Assembly: GCF_031801495.1 (NCBI RefSeq)
Contig: NZ_JAOEGC010000001.1
Coordinates: 1,922,001-1,986,000 of the forward strand
DNA length: 64,000 nt
DNA from: Agrobacterium tumefaciens_K
Lineage (GTDB): Bacteria > Pseudomonadota > Alphaproteobacteria > Rhizobiales > Rhizobiaceae
Direction: 5' to 3'
The notes under the pieces are model-generated. The model worked only from the letters and a program-made list of their open reading frames with translations, was not told the origin of the DNA and made no database searches. The stretch's first letter is position 1; each line of letters opens with the position of its first letter. The translations under genes were made by a program, and so were the position numbers. Positions 34,600 to 43,147 of this stretch are shown here, piece after piece.

Positions 34600-35651
34600 C
34601 GCGCGGCTCCTTCCTTGCCAATGCCGTTGGCGGCACGGGATGCCGTCTGCTGTGAGGGCTTCGGTTTCGGAGTTTTCAGGAACCCTGCGAGCGTGCCGAT
34701 GGCTGGCGATTGCAATGTCAGGACGACGATGATGATGCCTGCCTTGATGATGAGGTTGAATTCCGGCGGGAAGCCGGACACCAGAATGCCGGTGTTGATG
34801 GTCTGGATGATGAGCGCGCCGATCAGTGAGGCCACAATCGAGAAGCGGCCGCCGTTCAGCGATGTGCCCCCGATCACCACCGCCAGAATGGCGTCCAGCT
34901 CCAGCCACAACCCGGCATTGTTGGCGTCCGCGCCACGAATGTCGGCGGTCACGATCATGCCTGCGATTGCGGCGCAGAGGCCGGAGATGGCATAGGCGAA
35001 AAACAGCAGGAAGCGTGCGCGTACCCCCGCAAGGGAGGCTGCGCGCCGGTTGATGCCGGTTGCCTCGATCAGGAAGCCAAGCGCCGTCTTGCGTACCAGC
35101 AGCCCGATCAGAAATGCGGCCGTCACCCAGATGATGACGGGCAGGGGAATGCCGGCAAAGGAACCGGAGCCGATGGCGGAAAAACCGTCATTGTTGAACG
35201 TCAGGATCACGCCTTCGGTGATGAGCTGTGCGATGCCGCGCCCCGCCACCATCAGGATGAGCGTGGCGATGATCGGTTGGATATCGAGGACGGCGACCAG
35301 CACGCCGTTCCAGATGCCGCAGGCGATGCCGACCGCGAGCGATATGGCGATGACGGAGGGAATGGAATGCCCGTTGCTGATCAGCGTCGCCGCCACCGCG
35401 CCGCAGATTGCGATCACCGCGCCGATGGAAAGGTCGATGCCGCGTGTCGCGATCACCAGCGTCATGCCGATCGTCAGCAGCGCGACGGGTGCTGCGCGCA
35501 CCAGAATGTCGATCAGGCTGCCGTAGAGCCGTCCGTTCTGGAACGAGACATTGAGGAAGCCCGGCGAAATGGCGGTGATGGCTGCCAGGATGACGACCAG
35601 TGCGGCAATCTGGGGGGCAAGCCTTTTCAAGCGGTTCTTGATGCTGTTCAT
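34596..35651 (-). CDS. CUT2 sugar ABC transporter permease (YtfT type)
   Basis: This first permease of the heterodimer (351 aa) is RbsC family, YtfT-like. It shows LLTIGMTLVIATRGIDLSIGA (in parts, about 55-75), ATGINRRAASLAGVRA, the coupling region, and ILAVVIGGTSLNGG. A charged C-terminal tail (LKTPKPKPSQQTASRAANG) is unusual but plausible. It overlaps the ATPase stop by one base (TGATG) and the next permease by four, so the operon is translationally coupled. Confidence 0.92.
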   Translation of the reverse strand: MNSIKNRLKRLAPQIAALVVILAAITAISPGFLNVSFQNGRLYGSLIDILVRAAPVALLTIGMTLVIATRGIDLSIGAVIAICGAVAATLISNGHSIPSVIAISLAVGIACGIWNGVLVAVLDIQPIIATLILMVAGRGIAQLITEGVILTFNNDGFSAIGSGSFAGIPLPVIIWVTAAFLIGLLVRKTALGFLIEATGINRRAASLAGVRARFLLFFAYAISGLCAAIAGMIVTADIRGADANNAGLWLELDAILAVVIGGTSLNGGRFSIVASLIGALIIQTINTGILVSGFPPEFNLIIKAGIIIVVLTLQSPAIGTLAGFLKTPKPKPSQQTASRAANGIGKEGAAR

Positions 35652-37174
35652 CAGGCCGCCTCCGTCCGTGCCGCGTCGGCAATGGCGCGCATGATATTGT
35701 CGGCTGTCACCTCGCCGCCCTGCAGTTCCCGTACATGGCGCCGGTCGGAGAGCACGACGACACGGTGGGCAATCGCAGTCAGCTCCTCCAGTTCGGATGA
35801 TATGACCACCAGCGACATGCCTTCCGCACAGAGTTTCTCGATCATTTTCAGGATTTCCGCATGGGCACCGATATCGATGCCGCGTGTCGGTTCATCGAGG
35901 ATCAGGAGCCTTGGATGGGTGGCGAGCCAGCGCGCCAGAATGGCTTTCTGCTGGTTGCCGCCGGACAGGAATTTGATCGGCCGCTCTGGGTCGGCGGGGC
36001 GAATGTCGAGCGACTGGATGAAGTCTTTTGCAAGTTCGGCCTTTTGCCGTCGCGAAAGTGGCCGCGCCCATCCCTGCCGTGCCTGAAGCGCCAGGGCTAT
36101 ATTGTCGGTTACGGACAGGTCGCCGATGATGCCATCGGTCTTGCGTTCTTCGGGACAGAAACCGAAGCCTGCTGCAATCGCCGCTTCCGGCGAGTTGAGT
36201 GTGACCGCGGCGCCGTCGATCACCGCCCTGCCGCTGTCGGGACGGTCGACCCCAAACAGCAGGAACGCTGTTTCCGTGCGGCCAGATCCAAGCAGGCCGG
36301 CAACGCCGACGATCTCGCCCGCACGGATATCCAGATCGAAGGGAGCGACGCTCCCGCGCTTGCCGTAACCCTCGAAACGGATCGGTGGTTCGCCTTCGAC
36401 AACCGTCGCTTCGGTCGCCTCATGGTCGCGGGTGATGTGCTGAAGCTCGCGGCCCAGCATCATCGCGATCAGCTCGGCGCGCGGCAGCTTGCCGATTTCG
36501 CGCGTGCCCACCAGCCTGCCGTTTCGCAACACCGTCACGCGATCGGCGATGTCATAGACCTGATTGAGAAAATGGGTGATGATGACCGTGCCGATGCCCT
36601 GCTGTCGCAATGTCCTCAGCACCCCGAACAGCATTTCGACCTCATGAGCGTCAAGGCTGGCGGTCGGCTCGTCCAGCACCAGCACCTTGCCGGAAAGGTC
36701 GACGGCGCGGGCGATCGCGATGATCTGGCGGATGGCGACGGAGTAGCTTGCAAGCAGCGCATTCACATCGATGGAAAGGCCGTAGCGGGCAAGCAGGTCT
36801 TGCGCCCGCTTCTGCATTTCGCGGCGGTCTATCATGCCGAAGCGGCGCGGCTGGCGGCCAAGAAAGAGGTTTTCCGCCACCGTCAGATTTTCCAGCAGGT
36901 TTACTTCCTGATAGACGGTGCCGATGCCGAGCGCCTGCGCCTCGCCGACATTGGCGGGCGATATTTCCTGACCTTCGAGAAAGATCGAACCGCTGTCGCG
37001 GTGATAGACGCCCGTCAGAATCTTGATGAGGGTCGATTTCCCCGCGCCGTTTTCTCCCAGAAGGGCGTGGATTTCACCGCGCTGGACCGAAAAATCAACG
37101 CCGTCGAGCGCCGTGATCCCGAGAAAGGATTTGCCGATAGCGCGTGCATCGATAAGTGGGGCCGGTTCGGACAT
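35651..37174 (-). CDS. CUT2 sugar ABC transporter double-domain ATPase (YtfR type)
   Basis: This 507-aa ATPase has two fused nucleotide-binding domains, as in RbsA/YtfR. Domain 1 has Walker A GENGAGKST (about 41-49) and the degenerate signature region LLASYSVAIRQIIAIARAV, with VLVLDEPTASLDAHE. Domain 2 has a modified Walker A (LLGSGRTE, about 296), signature FLSGGNQQKAILARWL and LLILDEPTRGIDIGA. The second Walker A without the classical lysine is normal for this family. I start at the ATG at 37174; the frame reaches 37270 only by reading into the intergenic repeat. Confidence 0.93.
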   Translation of the reverse strand: MSEPAPLIDARAIGKSFLGITALDGVDFSVQRGEIHALLGENGAGKSTLIKILTGVYHRDSGSIFLEGQEISPANVGEAQALGIGTVYQEVNLLENLTVAENLFLGRQPRRFGMIDRREMQKRAQDLLARYGLSIDVNALLASYSVAIRQIIAIARAVDLSGKVLVLDEPTASLDAHEVEMLFGVLRTLRQQGIGTVIITHFLNQVYDIADRVTVLRNGRLVGTREIGKLPRAELIAMMLGRELQHITRDHEATEATVVEGEPPIRFEGYGKRGSVAPFDLDIRAGEIVGVAGLLGSGRTETAFLLFGVDRPDSGRAVIDGAAVTLNSPEAAIAAGFGFCPEERKTDGIIGDLSVTDNIALALQARQGWARPLSRRQKAELAKDFIQSLDIRPADPERPIKFLSGGNQQKAILARWLATHPRLLILDEPTRGIDIGAHAEILKMIEKLCAEGMSLVVISSELEELTAIAHRVVVLSDRRHVRELQGGEVTADNIMRAIADAARTEAA

Positions 37175-37264
37175 GTCGCAGTTTCCGCATGAAGAAAGCC
37201 ATGATGGAGCGGCGCGCCTAGGCGCCGTTCCTTGAATTGACGCCATTCCGTCCTCCGAACTCCG

Positions 37265-37340
37265 TGCCATCCTCGGGGATAACCCGAGGATGGCACCGTG
37301 TTCTCTGGATCATGGATCCTCGCCTCAAGGGGGAGGATGA
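37265..37340. repeat. Rhizobial intergenic palindromic repeat, copy 3, inside an operon
   Basis: GCCATCCTCGGGGATAACCCGAGGATGGC is a near-perfect hairpin (CCATCCTCGGG pairs with CCCGAGGATGG). It is followed by GGATCCTCGCCTCAAGGGGG, the right half seen in copy 2. The element lies between the binding-protein gene and the ATPase gene on one strand, so transcripts cross it; it may lower downstream expression relative to the binding protein. Confidence 0.78.
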
Positions 37341-37411
37341 TTCAGGAGAGGTCAGCTGTCGCGGAGCGGGAGCGGGAGCGGATGATATGCCGCGTCCTCT
37401 GGAAGGGGGAC

Positions 37412-38371
37412 TTAGTAACCCAGACCCTTCTTTGCCTCGTAGACCTTCATCGGGTCGTCGGATGCCGTGTAGAGCTTGGATTCAGTCTGAATCCATTTCT
37501 TCGGTTCCTTCTTGTCCTTCAGGTAGGCGTCCAGCGCATCAAATGCCGGGCCTGCCATGTCGGGCGTCAGTTCAACCGTCGCGTTGGCTTCGCCGTCCGC
37601 CATCGCCTTGAAGATATCCGGTACGGCATCGATGGACACGATCTTGATATCTGTTCCCGGCTTCAGGCCAGCTTCCTTGATCGCCTGGATGGCACCGACG
37701 GCCATGTCGTCGTTGTGGGCATAAACGGCACAGATGTCCTTGCCGCCGCCCTCGGCCTTGATGAAGCTTTCCATCACTTCCTTACCCTTGGTGCGGGTAA
37801 AGTCGCCGGTCTGCGACCGGGCGATCTTGATGTTCTTGTGCGCGGCGATTGCCTCCTCAAAGCCTTTCTTGCGGTTGATGGCAGGCGAAGAACCGGTCGT
37901 ACCTTGCAGCTCCACCACCTTGCAATCCTTCGACCCTACGTCTTTCACCAACCAGTCGCCAGCGACCTTGCCTTCGTGGACCTGATCGGATGTGACAGCG
38001 GTGAGGTAGAGGTCGTCGGGTGCCTCGATCTGGCGGTCAAGCAGGATAACGGGAATGTTTTCTTCCTTGGCCTCCTTCAGGACGGCATCCCAGCCGGTGG
38101 CGACGACCGGCGCGATCAGGATCGCGTCAACACCCTGCGCGATGAAGCCGCGGACGGCCTTGATCTGGTTTTCCTGCTTCTGCTGCGCGTCGGCAAACTT
38201 CAGTGTAATGCCGCGCTTCTCGGCCTGTTGTTTGGTGACGGTGGTCTCGGCCGCACGCCATCCCGATTCCGAGCCGATCTGCGAAAAGCCGACGGTGAGC
38301 GATTGTGCGGAAACGCCGGATGCAAGGCATGCGGAAAGTGCGACAGTGACTGCCGCGATAGCTTTTCTCAT
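37412..38371 (-). CDS. CUT2 sugar ABC transporter periplasmic binding protein (YtfQ type)
   Basis: This 319-aa receptor belongs to the Peripla_BP_4 family. It has a signal peptide MRKAIAAVTVALSACLASGVSAQ, then SLTVGFSQIGSESGWRAAET, which matches the YtfQ (galactofuranose) start closely. Further features are QIKAVRGFIAQGVDAILIAPV, ILLDRQI and VYAHNDDMAVGAIQAIKEAG (each a family signature, about 65-215). A furanose or pentose sugar is the likely ligand. It heads the minus-strand operon and is divergent from the dehydratase gene. Confidence 0.93.
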   Translation of the reverse strand: MRKAIAAVTVALSACLASGVSAQSLTVGFSQIGSESGWRAAETTVTKQQAEKRGITLKFADAQQKQENQIKAVRGFIAQGVDAILIAPVVATGWDAVLKEAKEENIPVILLDRQIEAPDDLYLTAVTSDQVHEGKVAGDWLVKDVGSKDCKVVELQGTTGSSPAINRKKGFEEAIAAHKNIKIARSQTGDFTRTKGKEVMESFIKAEGGGKDICAVYAHNDDMAVGAIQAIKEAGLKPGTDIKIVSIDAVPDIFKAMADGEANATVELTPDMAGPAFDALDAYLKDKKEPKKWIQTESKLYTASDDPMKVYEAKKGLGY

Positions 38372-38892
38372 CTTATCCTCCCAGAGATGATGTCAGCGTG
38401 ACGGCGGCAGGATAAGCATATAGTAATATCTTTGAAAAGGGCTTTTTGAGGATCAGGACTTTTTTAGATGTCCTCTGCACTCTGATTCTCCTATATTAAT
38501 TATAAGATTCAATGCATTGATGTTAAATTTTATTTTGCTTTGTTTGTGGGGCAGCAGCTGATTTCGCGTGTGGAATGTCCTTGACAGTGCGCATATGGTT
38601 TCAATAGTAATACAAATAATGGATGGGTGGAGATCGGCTTGCGGGCGAAAACGCTGCTGGCAGACTTGCCCATTTCGCGAATCTGGAAGCGGGTGGAGGA
38701 GTGTCCGTGGTGGTAAGCATCGAAAAATATTCGACTAAACGCGAAAGACGGCGCCATTTCCCTCGTCTGGACACGTTCTGTCGGTTATGCGTGGTCGCCG
38801 CGAGCTGATTCCACTTTTCCTCGCGCGCAACATAAGCTTGTCGCATTTCGTAATATTTTACCGTTGGCCACTTCAGGCTGGAGACCTGCATC
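38372..38892. other. AT-rich divergent regulatory region between ytfQ-type and dehydratase genes
   Basis: About 520 bases lie between the binding-protein and dehydratase starts, with clearly lower GC than the flanks. They contain a perfect 12-base palindrome TCAATGCATTGA (38509-38520), the GntR-type site at 38605, and a related ATAGTAATA at about 38418. A 61-codon plus frame and a 121-codon minus frame cross it, but neither has convincing codon use or family likeness. Confidence 0.6.
38605..38615. promoter_or_regulatory. Candidate GntR/FCD operator
   Basis: TAGTAATACAA fits the FadR-subfamily pattern T-N-GT-N3-AC-N-A. It lies in the divergent region between the sugar ABC operon, which ends in a GntR/FCD gene, and the dehydratase gene, so it is a candidate site for that regulator. 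Confidence 0.5.
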
Positions 38893-40704
38893 ATGACTAC
38901 ATCCGACAATCTACCCGCAACCAAGGGCAAGCTTCGCTCGCGCGCATGGTTCGATAATCCCGCCAACGCGGATATGACGGCGCTTTATCTGGAGCGCTAC
39001 ATGAACTTCGGCCTGAGCCAGGCCGAGCTGCAATCAGACCGTCCGATCATCGGCATTGCGCAGACCGGTTCCGACCTGTCGCCCTGCAACCGTCATCACC
39101 TGGAGCTGGCGAACCGCCTGCGTGAAGGTATCCGCGAAGCTGGCGGTATCGCGATCGAATTCCCGGTTCATCCCATTCAGGAAACCGGCAAGCGTCCGAC
39201 CGCGGGTCTTGATCGCAACCTTGCCTATCTTGGCCTCGTGGAAGTGCTTTACGGCTATCCGCTCGATGGCGTCGTTCTGACCATCGGCTGCGACAAGACT
39301 ACGCCTGCCTGTCTTATGGCGGCGGCCACCGTCAACATTCCATCCATCGCGCTGTCCGTCGGCCCGATGCTGAACGGTTGGTTCCGTGGCGAGCGCACCG
39401 GTTCCGGCACCATCGTTTGGAAAGCCCGCGAACTGCTGGCGAAGGGCGAAATCGACTATCAGGGCTTCGTCAAGCTCGTTGCGTCCTCCGCACCGTCCAC
39501 CGGCTATTGCAACACCATGGGTACGGCGACGACCATGAACTCGCTGGCCGAAGCGCTCGGCATGCAGCTGCCCGGCTCGGCCGCTATTCCCGCACCGTAC
39601 CGCGACCGCCAGGAAGTTTCCTATCTCACCGGTCTGCGCATCGTTGAAATGGTCAAGGAAGACCTCAAGCCTTCCGATATCATGACCAAGGATGCCTTCA
39701 TCAACGCAATCCGCGTCAACTCGGCCATCGGCGGCTCCACCAACGCGCCGATCCACCTCAACGGCCTTGCGCGCCACGTCGGCGTCGAGCTGACAGTCGA
39801 TGACTGGCAGACCTACGGTGAAGACGTTCCGTTGCTTGTGAACCTCCAGCCTGCCGGCGAATATCTCGGTGAAGACTACTATCACGCCGGTGGCGTGCCG
39901 GCCGTTGTCAACCAGCTGATGACCCAGGGGCTCATCATGGAAGACGCGATGACCGTCAACGGCAAGACCATTGGTGACAACTGCCGTGGTGCCATCATCG
40001 AGGACGAGAAGGTCATCCGTCCTTATGACCAGCCGCTCAAGGAGCGTGCCGGTTTCCGCGTTCTGCGTGGCAACCTGTTCTCCTCCGCCATCATGAAGAC
40101 GAGTGTTATCTCGGAAGAGTTCCGCAACCGCTACCTCTCCAACCCGAACGATCCGGAAGCCTTCGAAGGCCGTGCCGTGGTGTTCGACGGCCCCGAGGAC
40201 TACCATCACCGCATCGACGATCCGTCGCTGAACATCGATGCCAATACGATCCTGTTCATGCGCGGCGCAGGCCCGATCGGCTATCCGGGTGCGGCTGAAG
40301 TCGTCAACATGCGTGCGCCGGACTATCTTCTGAAGCAGGGTGTGTCTTCTCTGCCTTGCATCGGTGACGGCCGCCAGTCCGGTACATCGGGCAGCCCGTC
40401 CATCCTCAATGCCTCGCCGGAAGCGGCTGCGGGCGGCGGTCTGGCCATTCTGCGGACCGGCGACCGCGTTCGCATCGATGTCGGTCGCGGCAAGGCGGAT
40501 ATCCTGATTTCTGGCGAGGAGCTTGCCAGCCGTTACGCTGCGCTGTCGGCTGAGGGTGGCTACAAGTTCCCGGATCACCAGACGCCTTGGCAGGAAATCC
40601 AGCGCGGCATCGTCAGCCAGATGGAAACCGGTGCGGTTCTCGAGCCTGCCGTCAAGTACCAGCGTATCGCCCAGACCAAGGGGTTGCCGCGCGACAACCA
40701 CTAA
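38893..40704 (+). CDS. Sugar-acid dehydratase of the IlvD/Edd family, xylonate dehydratase-like
   Basis: This 603-aa iron-sulfur enzyme dehydrates an aldonic acid to a 2-keto-3-deoxy acid. The opening (LRSRAWFDNPANADMTALYLERYMNFG) and the end (PRDNH) closely resemble Caulobacter D-xylonate dehydratase as I remember it. Cluster ligands are seen in DLSPCNRHH, IGCDKTTPAC and GYCNTMGTATTMN, and the conserved GSTNAPIHL, GDGRQSGTSGSPSILN and RGAGPIGYPG are present. D-xylonate is the best guess; L-arabonate or D-fuconate are alternatives. It is divergent from the furanose/pentose ABC operon, which fits import followed by oxidative, non-phosphorylating breakdown. Confidence 0.9.
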   Translation: MTTSDNLPATKGKLRSRAWFDNPANADMTALYLERYMNFGLSQAELQSDRPIIGIAQTGSDLSPCNRHHLELANRLREGIREAGGIAIEFPVHPIQETGKRPTAGLDRNLAYLGLVEVLYGYPLDGVVLTIGCDKTTPACLMAAATVNIPSIALSVGPMLNGWFRGERTGSGTIVWKARELLAKGEIDYQGFVKLVASSAPSTGYCNTMGTATTMNSLAEALGMQLPGSAAIPAPYRDRQEVSYLTGLRIVEMVKEDLKPSDIMTKDAFINAIRVNSAIGGSTNAPIHLNGLARHVGVELTVDDWQTYGEDVPLLVNLQPAGEYLGEDYYHAGGVPAVVNQLMTQGLIMEDAMTVNGKTIGDNCRGAIIEDEKVIRPYDQPLKERAGFRVLRGNLFSSAIMKTSVISEEFRNRYLSNPNDPEAFEGRAVVFDGPEDYHHRIDDPSLNIDANTILFMRGAGPIGYPGAAEVVNMRAPDYLLKQGVSSLPCIGDGRQSGTSGSPSILNASPEAAAGGGLAILRTGDRVRIDVGRGKADILISGEELASRYAALSAEGGYKFPDHQTPWQEIQRGIVSQMETGAVLEPAVKYQRIAQTKGLPRDNH

Positions 40705-40844
40705 GACATATCCGGTAGATGAAACGTTTGTTGCCTTGCCTCATTCCTGTGCCTGTCACAGGAATGAGCGCGGAGCAGGCACTACCGGAAGTCTTTGCGT
40801 TGTGTGCGACAAGGTCGCTTTGTTCTAAACAGTGTCCAACAAAC

Positions 40845-40878
40845 AAAAACCCGGCTGGATCGCTCCAGCCGGGTTTTT
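40845..40878. terminator. Strong bidirectional terminator
   Basis: AAAAACCCGGCTGGA (40845-40859) and TCCAGCCGGGTTTTT (40864-40878) form a 15-bp stem with a four-base loop, with T-rich tails on both strands. It ends the dehydratase transcript and, on the minus strand, the small gene at 40899. Confidence 0.93.
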
Positions 40879-40898
40879 GTTTTCCGACGATGAGAAAT

Positions 40899-41087
40899 TC
40901 AGATCACGGGATAAAGCGACCAGAAGAACAATTCGTATTCCTGATCGCGGTCGTGCTGATCGGAATCGTCATCTTGCTTGGGAGATTTGGGTGTATGGAA
41001 TTCCGTCTCGACCCGATCGGTCTGGATGGGCGTTCTGCGGCCAATGCCGAAGAGGTCAAATGAGAGCATGTTAAATCCTGCTACCAT
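40899..41087 (-). CDS. Small acidic hypothetical protein (62 aa)
   Basis: I do not recognise this protein. The minus-strand frame ends 20 bases before a bidirectional terminator. It starts at the ATG at 41087 (AGGGAA upstream) or the ATG at 41069, which has CAGGA six bases upstream. The product has an N-terminal LSFDLFGIGRRTPIQTDRVE, then a very acidic, His-rich centre (QDDDSDQHDRDQ) and an aromatic end (YELFFWSLYPVI). GC at third codon positions is about two thirds by my count, against about half for the competing plus frame (40890-41060), which would encode a small membrane protein. A CtrA-like palindrome lies upstream. Confidence 0.5.
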   Translation of the reverse strand: MVAGFNMLSFDLFGIGRRTPIQTDRVETEFHTPKSPKQDDDSDQHDRDQEYELFFWSLYPVI

Positions 41088-41112
41088 GGCCAATTCCCTT
41101 TTATCACGTTGT

Positions 41113-41127
41113 TTAACGTTACGTTAA
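41113..41127. promoter_or_regulatory. TTAA-N7-TTAA palindrome upstream of the small gene
   Basis: TTAACGT-T-ACGTTAA is a perfect odd-length palindrome and fits the CtrA core TTAA-N7-TTAA, lacking only the final C. It lies 26 bases ahead of the minus-strand ATG at 41087, where it could control the small gene. The rest of the 180-base gap shows nothing else. Confidence 0.5.
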
Positions 41128-41267
41128 GTTTCGCGTTTTGCCATGATTTCGTCAAGATTGACCAGAGGATTTGTCTACTATTTTGAACAACAACCTGTGA
41201 GGCGTCATTTCCCGAAGGTGTCATTTTTTGAAATGTTCGTCTTTTCCCCTGAATACAGGGGGGATTT

Positions 41268-42362
41268 TCAACGATTATAGACGGATTCGACCGCAGCCAG
41301 TGCCCCTTTCCTGTCAACCGTCCGCCCGAGGTCTTGAAGTCCGGTTGCAATGGCAGTGACGTTGGCCTTAACCGCGCCCGCGTTCGCCCGTCTGCCCGTA
41401 TGATTGAGGCGTATCAGGCGCTCGGCGCCCGGACCGACGCCGCCGGTGATATCCGCGCCGGGGGCCGCCGCGGCATTCAGGAAGCTGCCCGTATCCACTC
41501 CCTCGGGCAGGATCGCTGTCGTGACCAGCACGGAGCCGTCTGAAGCCTCCACCCAGACCGGAACACCGAGTGCTTCGATGCCGGCGCGGGTGGCCTCCGC
41601 CGCCTGCCCATGACGCCGGTTTGCAGCGGTGAGGCCTTCTGCCTCCACGCGGTCGAGCGCTGCTTCGAGCGCGAAGAACTCCAGGGGCGCCGGTGTTCCG
41701 GGAAGCGCGCCTCGGCCGCGATCCAGCCAGAGCTTTTTCTGGTCGAGCAGGGACAGCATCGAGTTTTCCGGTGCTGCGTCGTGGTTGATGAGGTTCCAGG
41801 CCTTGTCGCTGACGGAGATCGCAGATACGCCGGCTGGACCGGCCAGCGCCTTCTGCGGGCCGATGACCGCGATATCGATGCCCTCCCTGTCGACTTCGAC
41901 CGCATGTCCGCCGATGGACGCGACCGCATCGACGATGGTGAGGATACCCTTGCGTTTTGCCAATGCAGCGATCTCCGGCAGAGGATTGAGAATGCCGCTG
42001 GCCGATTCCGCATGTACGATCGCCAGAATATCGAAACCGGCTTCGTCCAATGCCTGTTTCACCTCGTCGAATGCGATAGGCTTGGCGGGTTTAGCTGTCA
42101 GGTTGCGAACCTCTGCCCCTCCGCGTGCCAGCCATTCGCCGAACCATGTGCCATAGGGGCTTGTGACGATGTTGAGCGCTTTCAGGCCCGGCCTTGCAAG
42201 ACTGGTGGCGACGGCTTCCAGCGCCAGAACCGCTTCCGCCTGTATCAGCAGCACGTCATTTTTCGTGCCGAGCAGCGCGGCCAGTCTGTCGGCCAGAAGG
42301 GCGTAACGCTCAGGCGGAAAGGCGGGCAGGTCGAGGAGCGATGAATAGTCCGGGCCGGGCAT
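41268..42362 (-). CDS. Class V PLP-dependent aminotransferase (alanine-glyoxylate/PucG-like)
   Basis: This 364-aa PLP enzyme shows LLIQAEAVLALEAVATSL near the start, HAESASGILNPLPEI, the PLP-binding aspartate in TIVDAVASIGG, and the Schiff-base lysine in VIGPQKALAGPAG (about 193). The C-terminal substrate-contact arginines lie in AERLIRLNHTGRRA. Relatives include alanine-glyoxylate, ureidoglycine-glyoxylate and pyridoxamine-pyruvate aminotransferases, so the amino donor cannot be fixed. It is 11 bases downstream of the ABC ATPase gene and ends the transporter operon, so it probably acts on the imported compound. Confidence 0.88.
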   Translation of the reverse strand: MPGPDYSSLLDLPAFPPERYALLADRLAALLGTKNDVLLIQAEAVLALEAVATSLARPGLKALNIVTSPYGTWFGEWLARGGAEVRNLTAKPAKPIAFDEVKQALDEAGFDILAIVHAESASGILNPLPEIAALAKRKGILTIVDAVASIGGHAVEVDREGIDIAVIGPQKALAGPAGVSAISVSDKAWNLINHDAAPENSMLSLLDQKKLWLDRGRGALPGTPAPLEFFALEAALDRVEAEGLTAANRRHGQAAEATRAGIEALGVPVWVEASDGSVLVTTAILPEGVDTGSFLNAAAAPGADITGGVGPGAERLIRLNHTGRRANAGAVKANVTAIATGLQDLGRTVDRKGALAAVESVYNR

Positions 42363-42373
42363 GTGGCTTGTCC

Positions 42374-43147
42374 TTACGTGGTCATGAAAAGTCGCGGCGC
42401 CGCGTGGATCAACGCCCTTGCTGCCGAAGATTGCGGCGTTGCGATGATCTTGCCGGTGTCGCCGATTTCGACGATCCGCCCTGCTTCCATGATCGCGACG
42501 CGGTGGCAGATGGCATTGATGACGGCAAGATCGTGGGAAACGAACAGGCAGGCCACAGCAGTGTCCTTCTGTATCTCGACCAGTAGTTCGAGGATCTGCC
42601 TGCGAACCGAAACGTCGAGCGCGGACACGGCCTCGTCCAGAATGAGAAGCGACGGGCGGAGTGAGAGGGCGCGGGCAATCGCCACGCGTTGTCTTTGGCC
42701 GCCGGAAAGCGCAAACACCGAACGATCTGCATCAACCTCTGGCAGGCCCACCCGGTCCAGAAGACGGTGAATTTCCGCCCGACGCTGGCTTTTCGGCACG
42801 ATACCATGAATTCGCAACGGCTCCCCGATGGCGCTCGCCACCGTTGCAAGCGGATTGAAGGCGCCATGCGTGTCCTGAAACACCATCTGCATGCGTGGCC
42901 GCGCTTCCCGCAGCGCCTTGCCTTCCAGCGACAGCCAGTCGCGTTTCTCGAAACGGATGAGGCCTTCATCCGCAGAGATCAGTCGCATGAGAACGCGTGC
43001 TAGCGTTGACTTACCACAGCCGGAAGGACCAGCGAGCCCCAGCGTTTCACCGGGCTGAAGCGAAAAGGTGATCTCCGACAGTGCATCGACCGTACGCGAA
43101 GCGCTGCGGTAGGTCTTCGTCAGTCCCTCGACGGAAAGAAGGTTCAT
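42374..43147 (-). CDS. Peptide/nickel-family ABC transporter ATPase (DppF/OppF type)
   Basis: This 257-aa ATPase has Walker A GPSGCGKST (about residues 39-47), Q-loop MVFQDTHGAFNPL, signature LSGGQRQRVAIARA, Walker B LLILDEAVSALD (Ala replaces the usual Pro-Thr) and H-loop FVSHDLAVI. The short C-terminus lacks a long oligopeptide-binding tail, so length is slightly below the usual 300-330. Its ATG overlaps the stop of the other ATPase gene (ATGA). The aminotransferase gene follows. Confidence 0.92.
   Translation of the reverse strand: MNLLSVEGLTKTYRSASRTVDALSEITFSLQPGETLGLAGPSGCGKSTLARVLMRLISADEGLIRFEKRDWLSLEGKALREARPRMQMVFQDTHGAFNPLATVASAIGEPLRIHGIVPKSQRRAEIHRLLDRVGLPEVDADRSVFALSGGQRQRVAIARALSLRPSLLILDEAVSALDVSVRRQILELLVEIQKDTAVACLFVSHDLAVINAICHRVAIMEAGRIVEIGDTGKIIATPQSSAARALIHAAPRLFMTT

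Noticed and set aside
38601..38966. A 121-codon minus-strand frame in the divergent region before the dehydratase
   Set aside because: Overlaps the dehydratase start and an AT-rich regulatory gap; composition is not protein-like.
39034..40701. A 555-codon minus-strand frame across the dehydratase gene
   Set aside because: Mirror of a well-supported IlvD/Edd gene. Composition is skewed and there are no domains.
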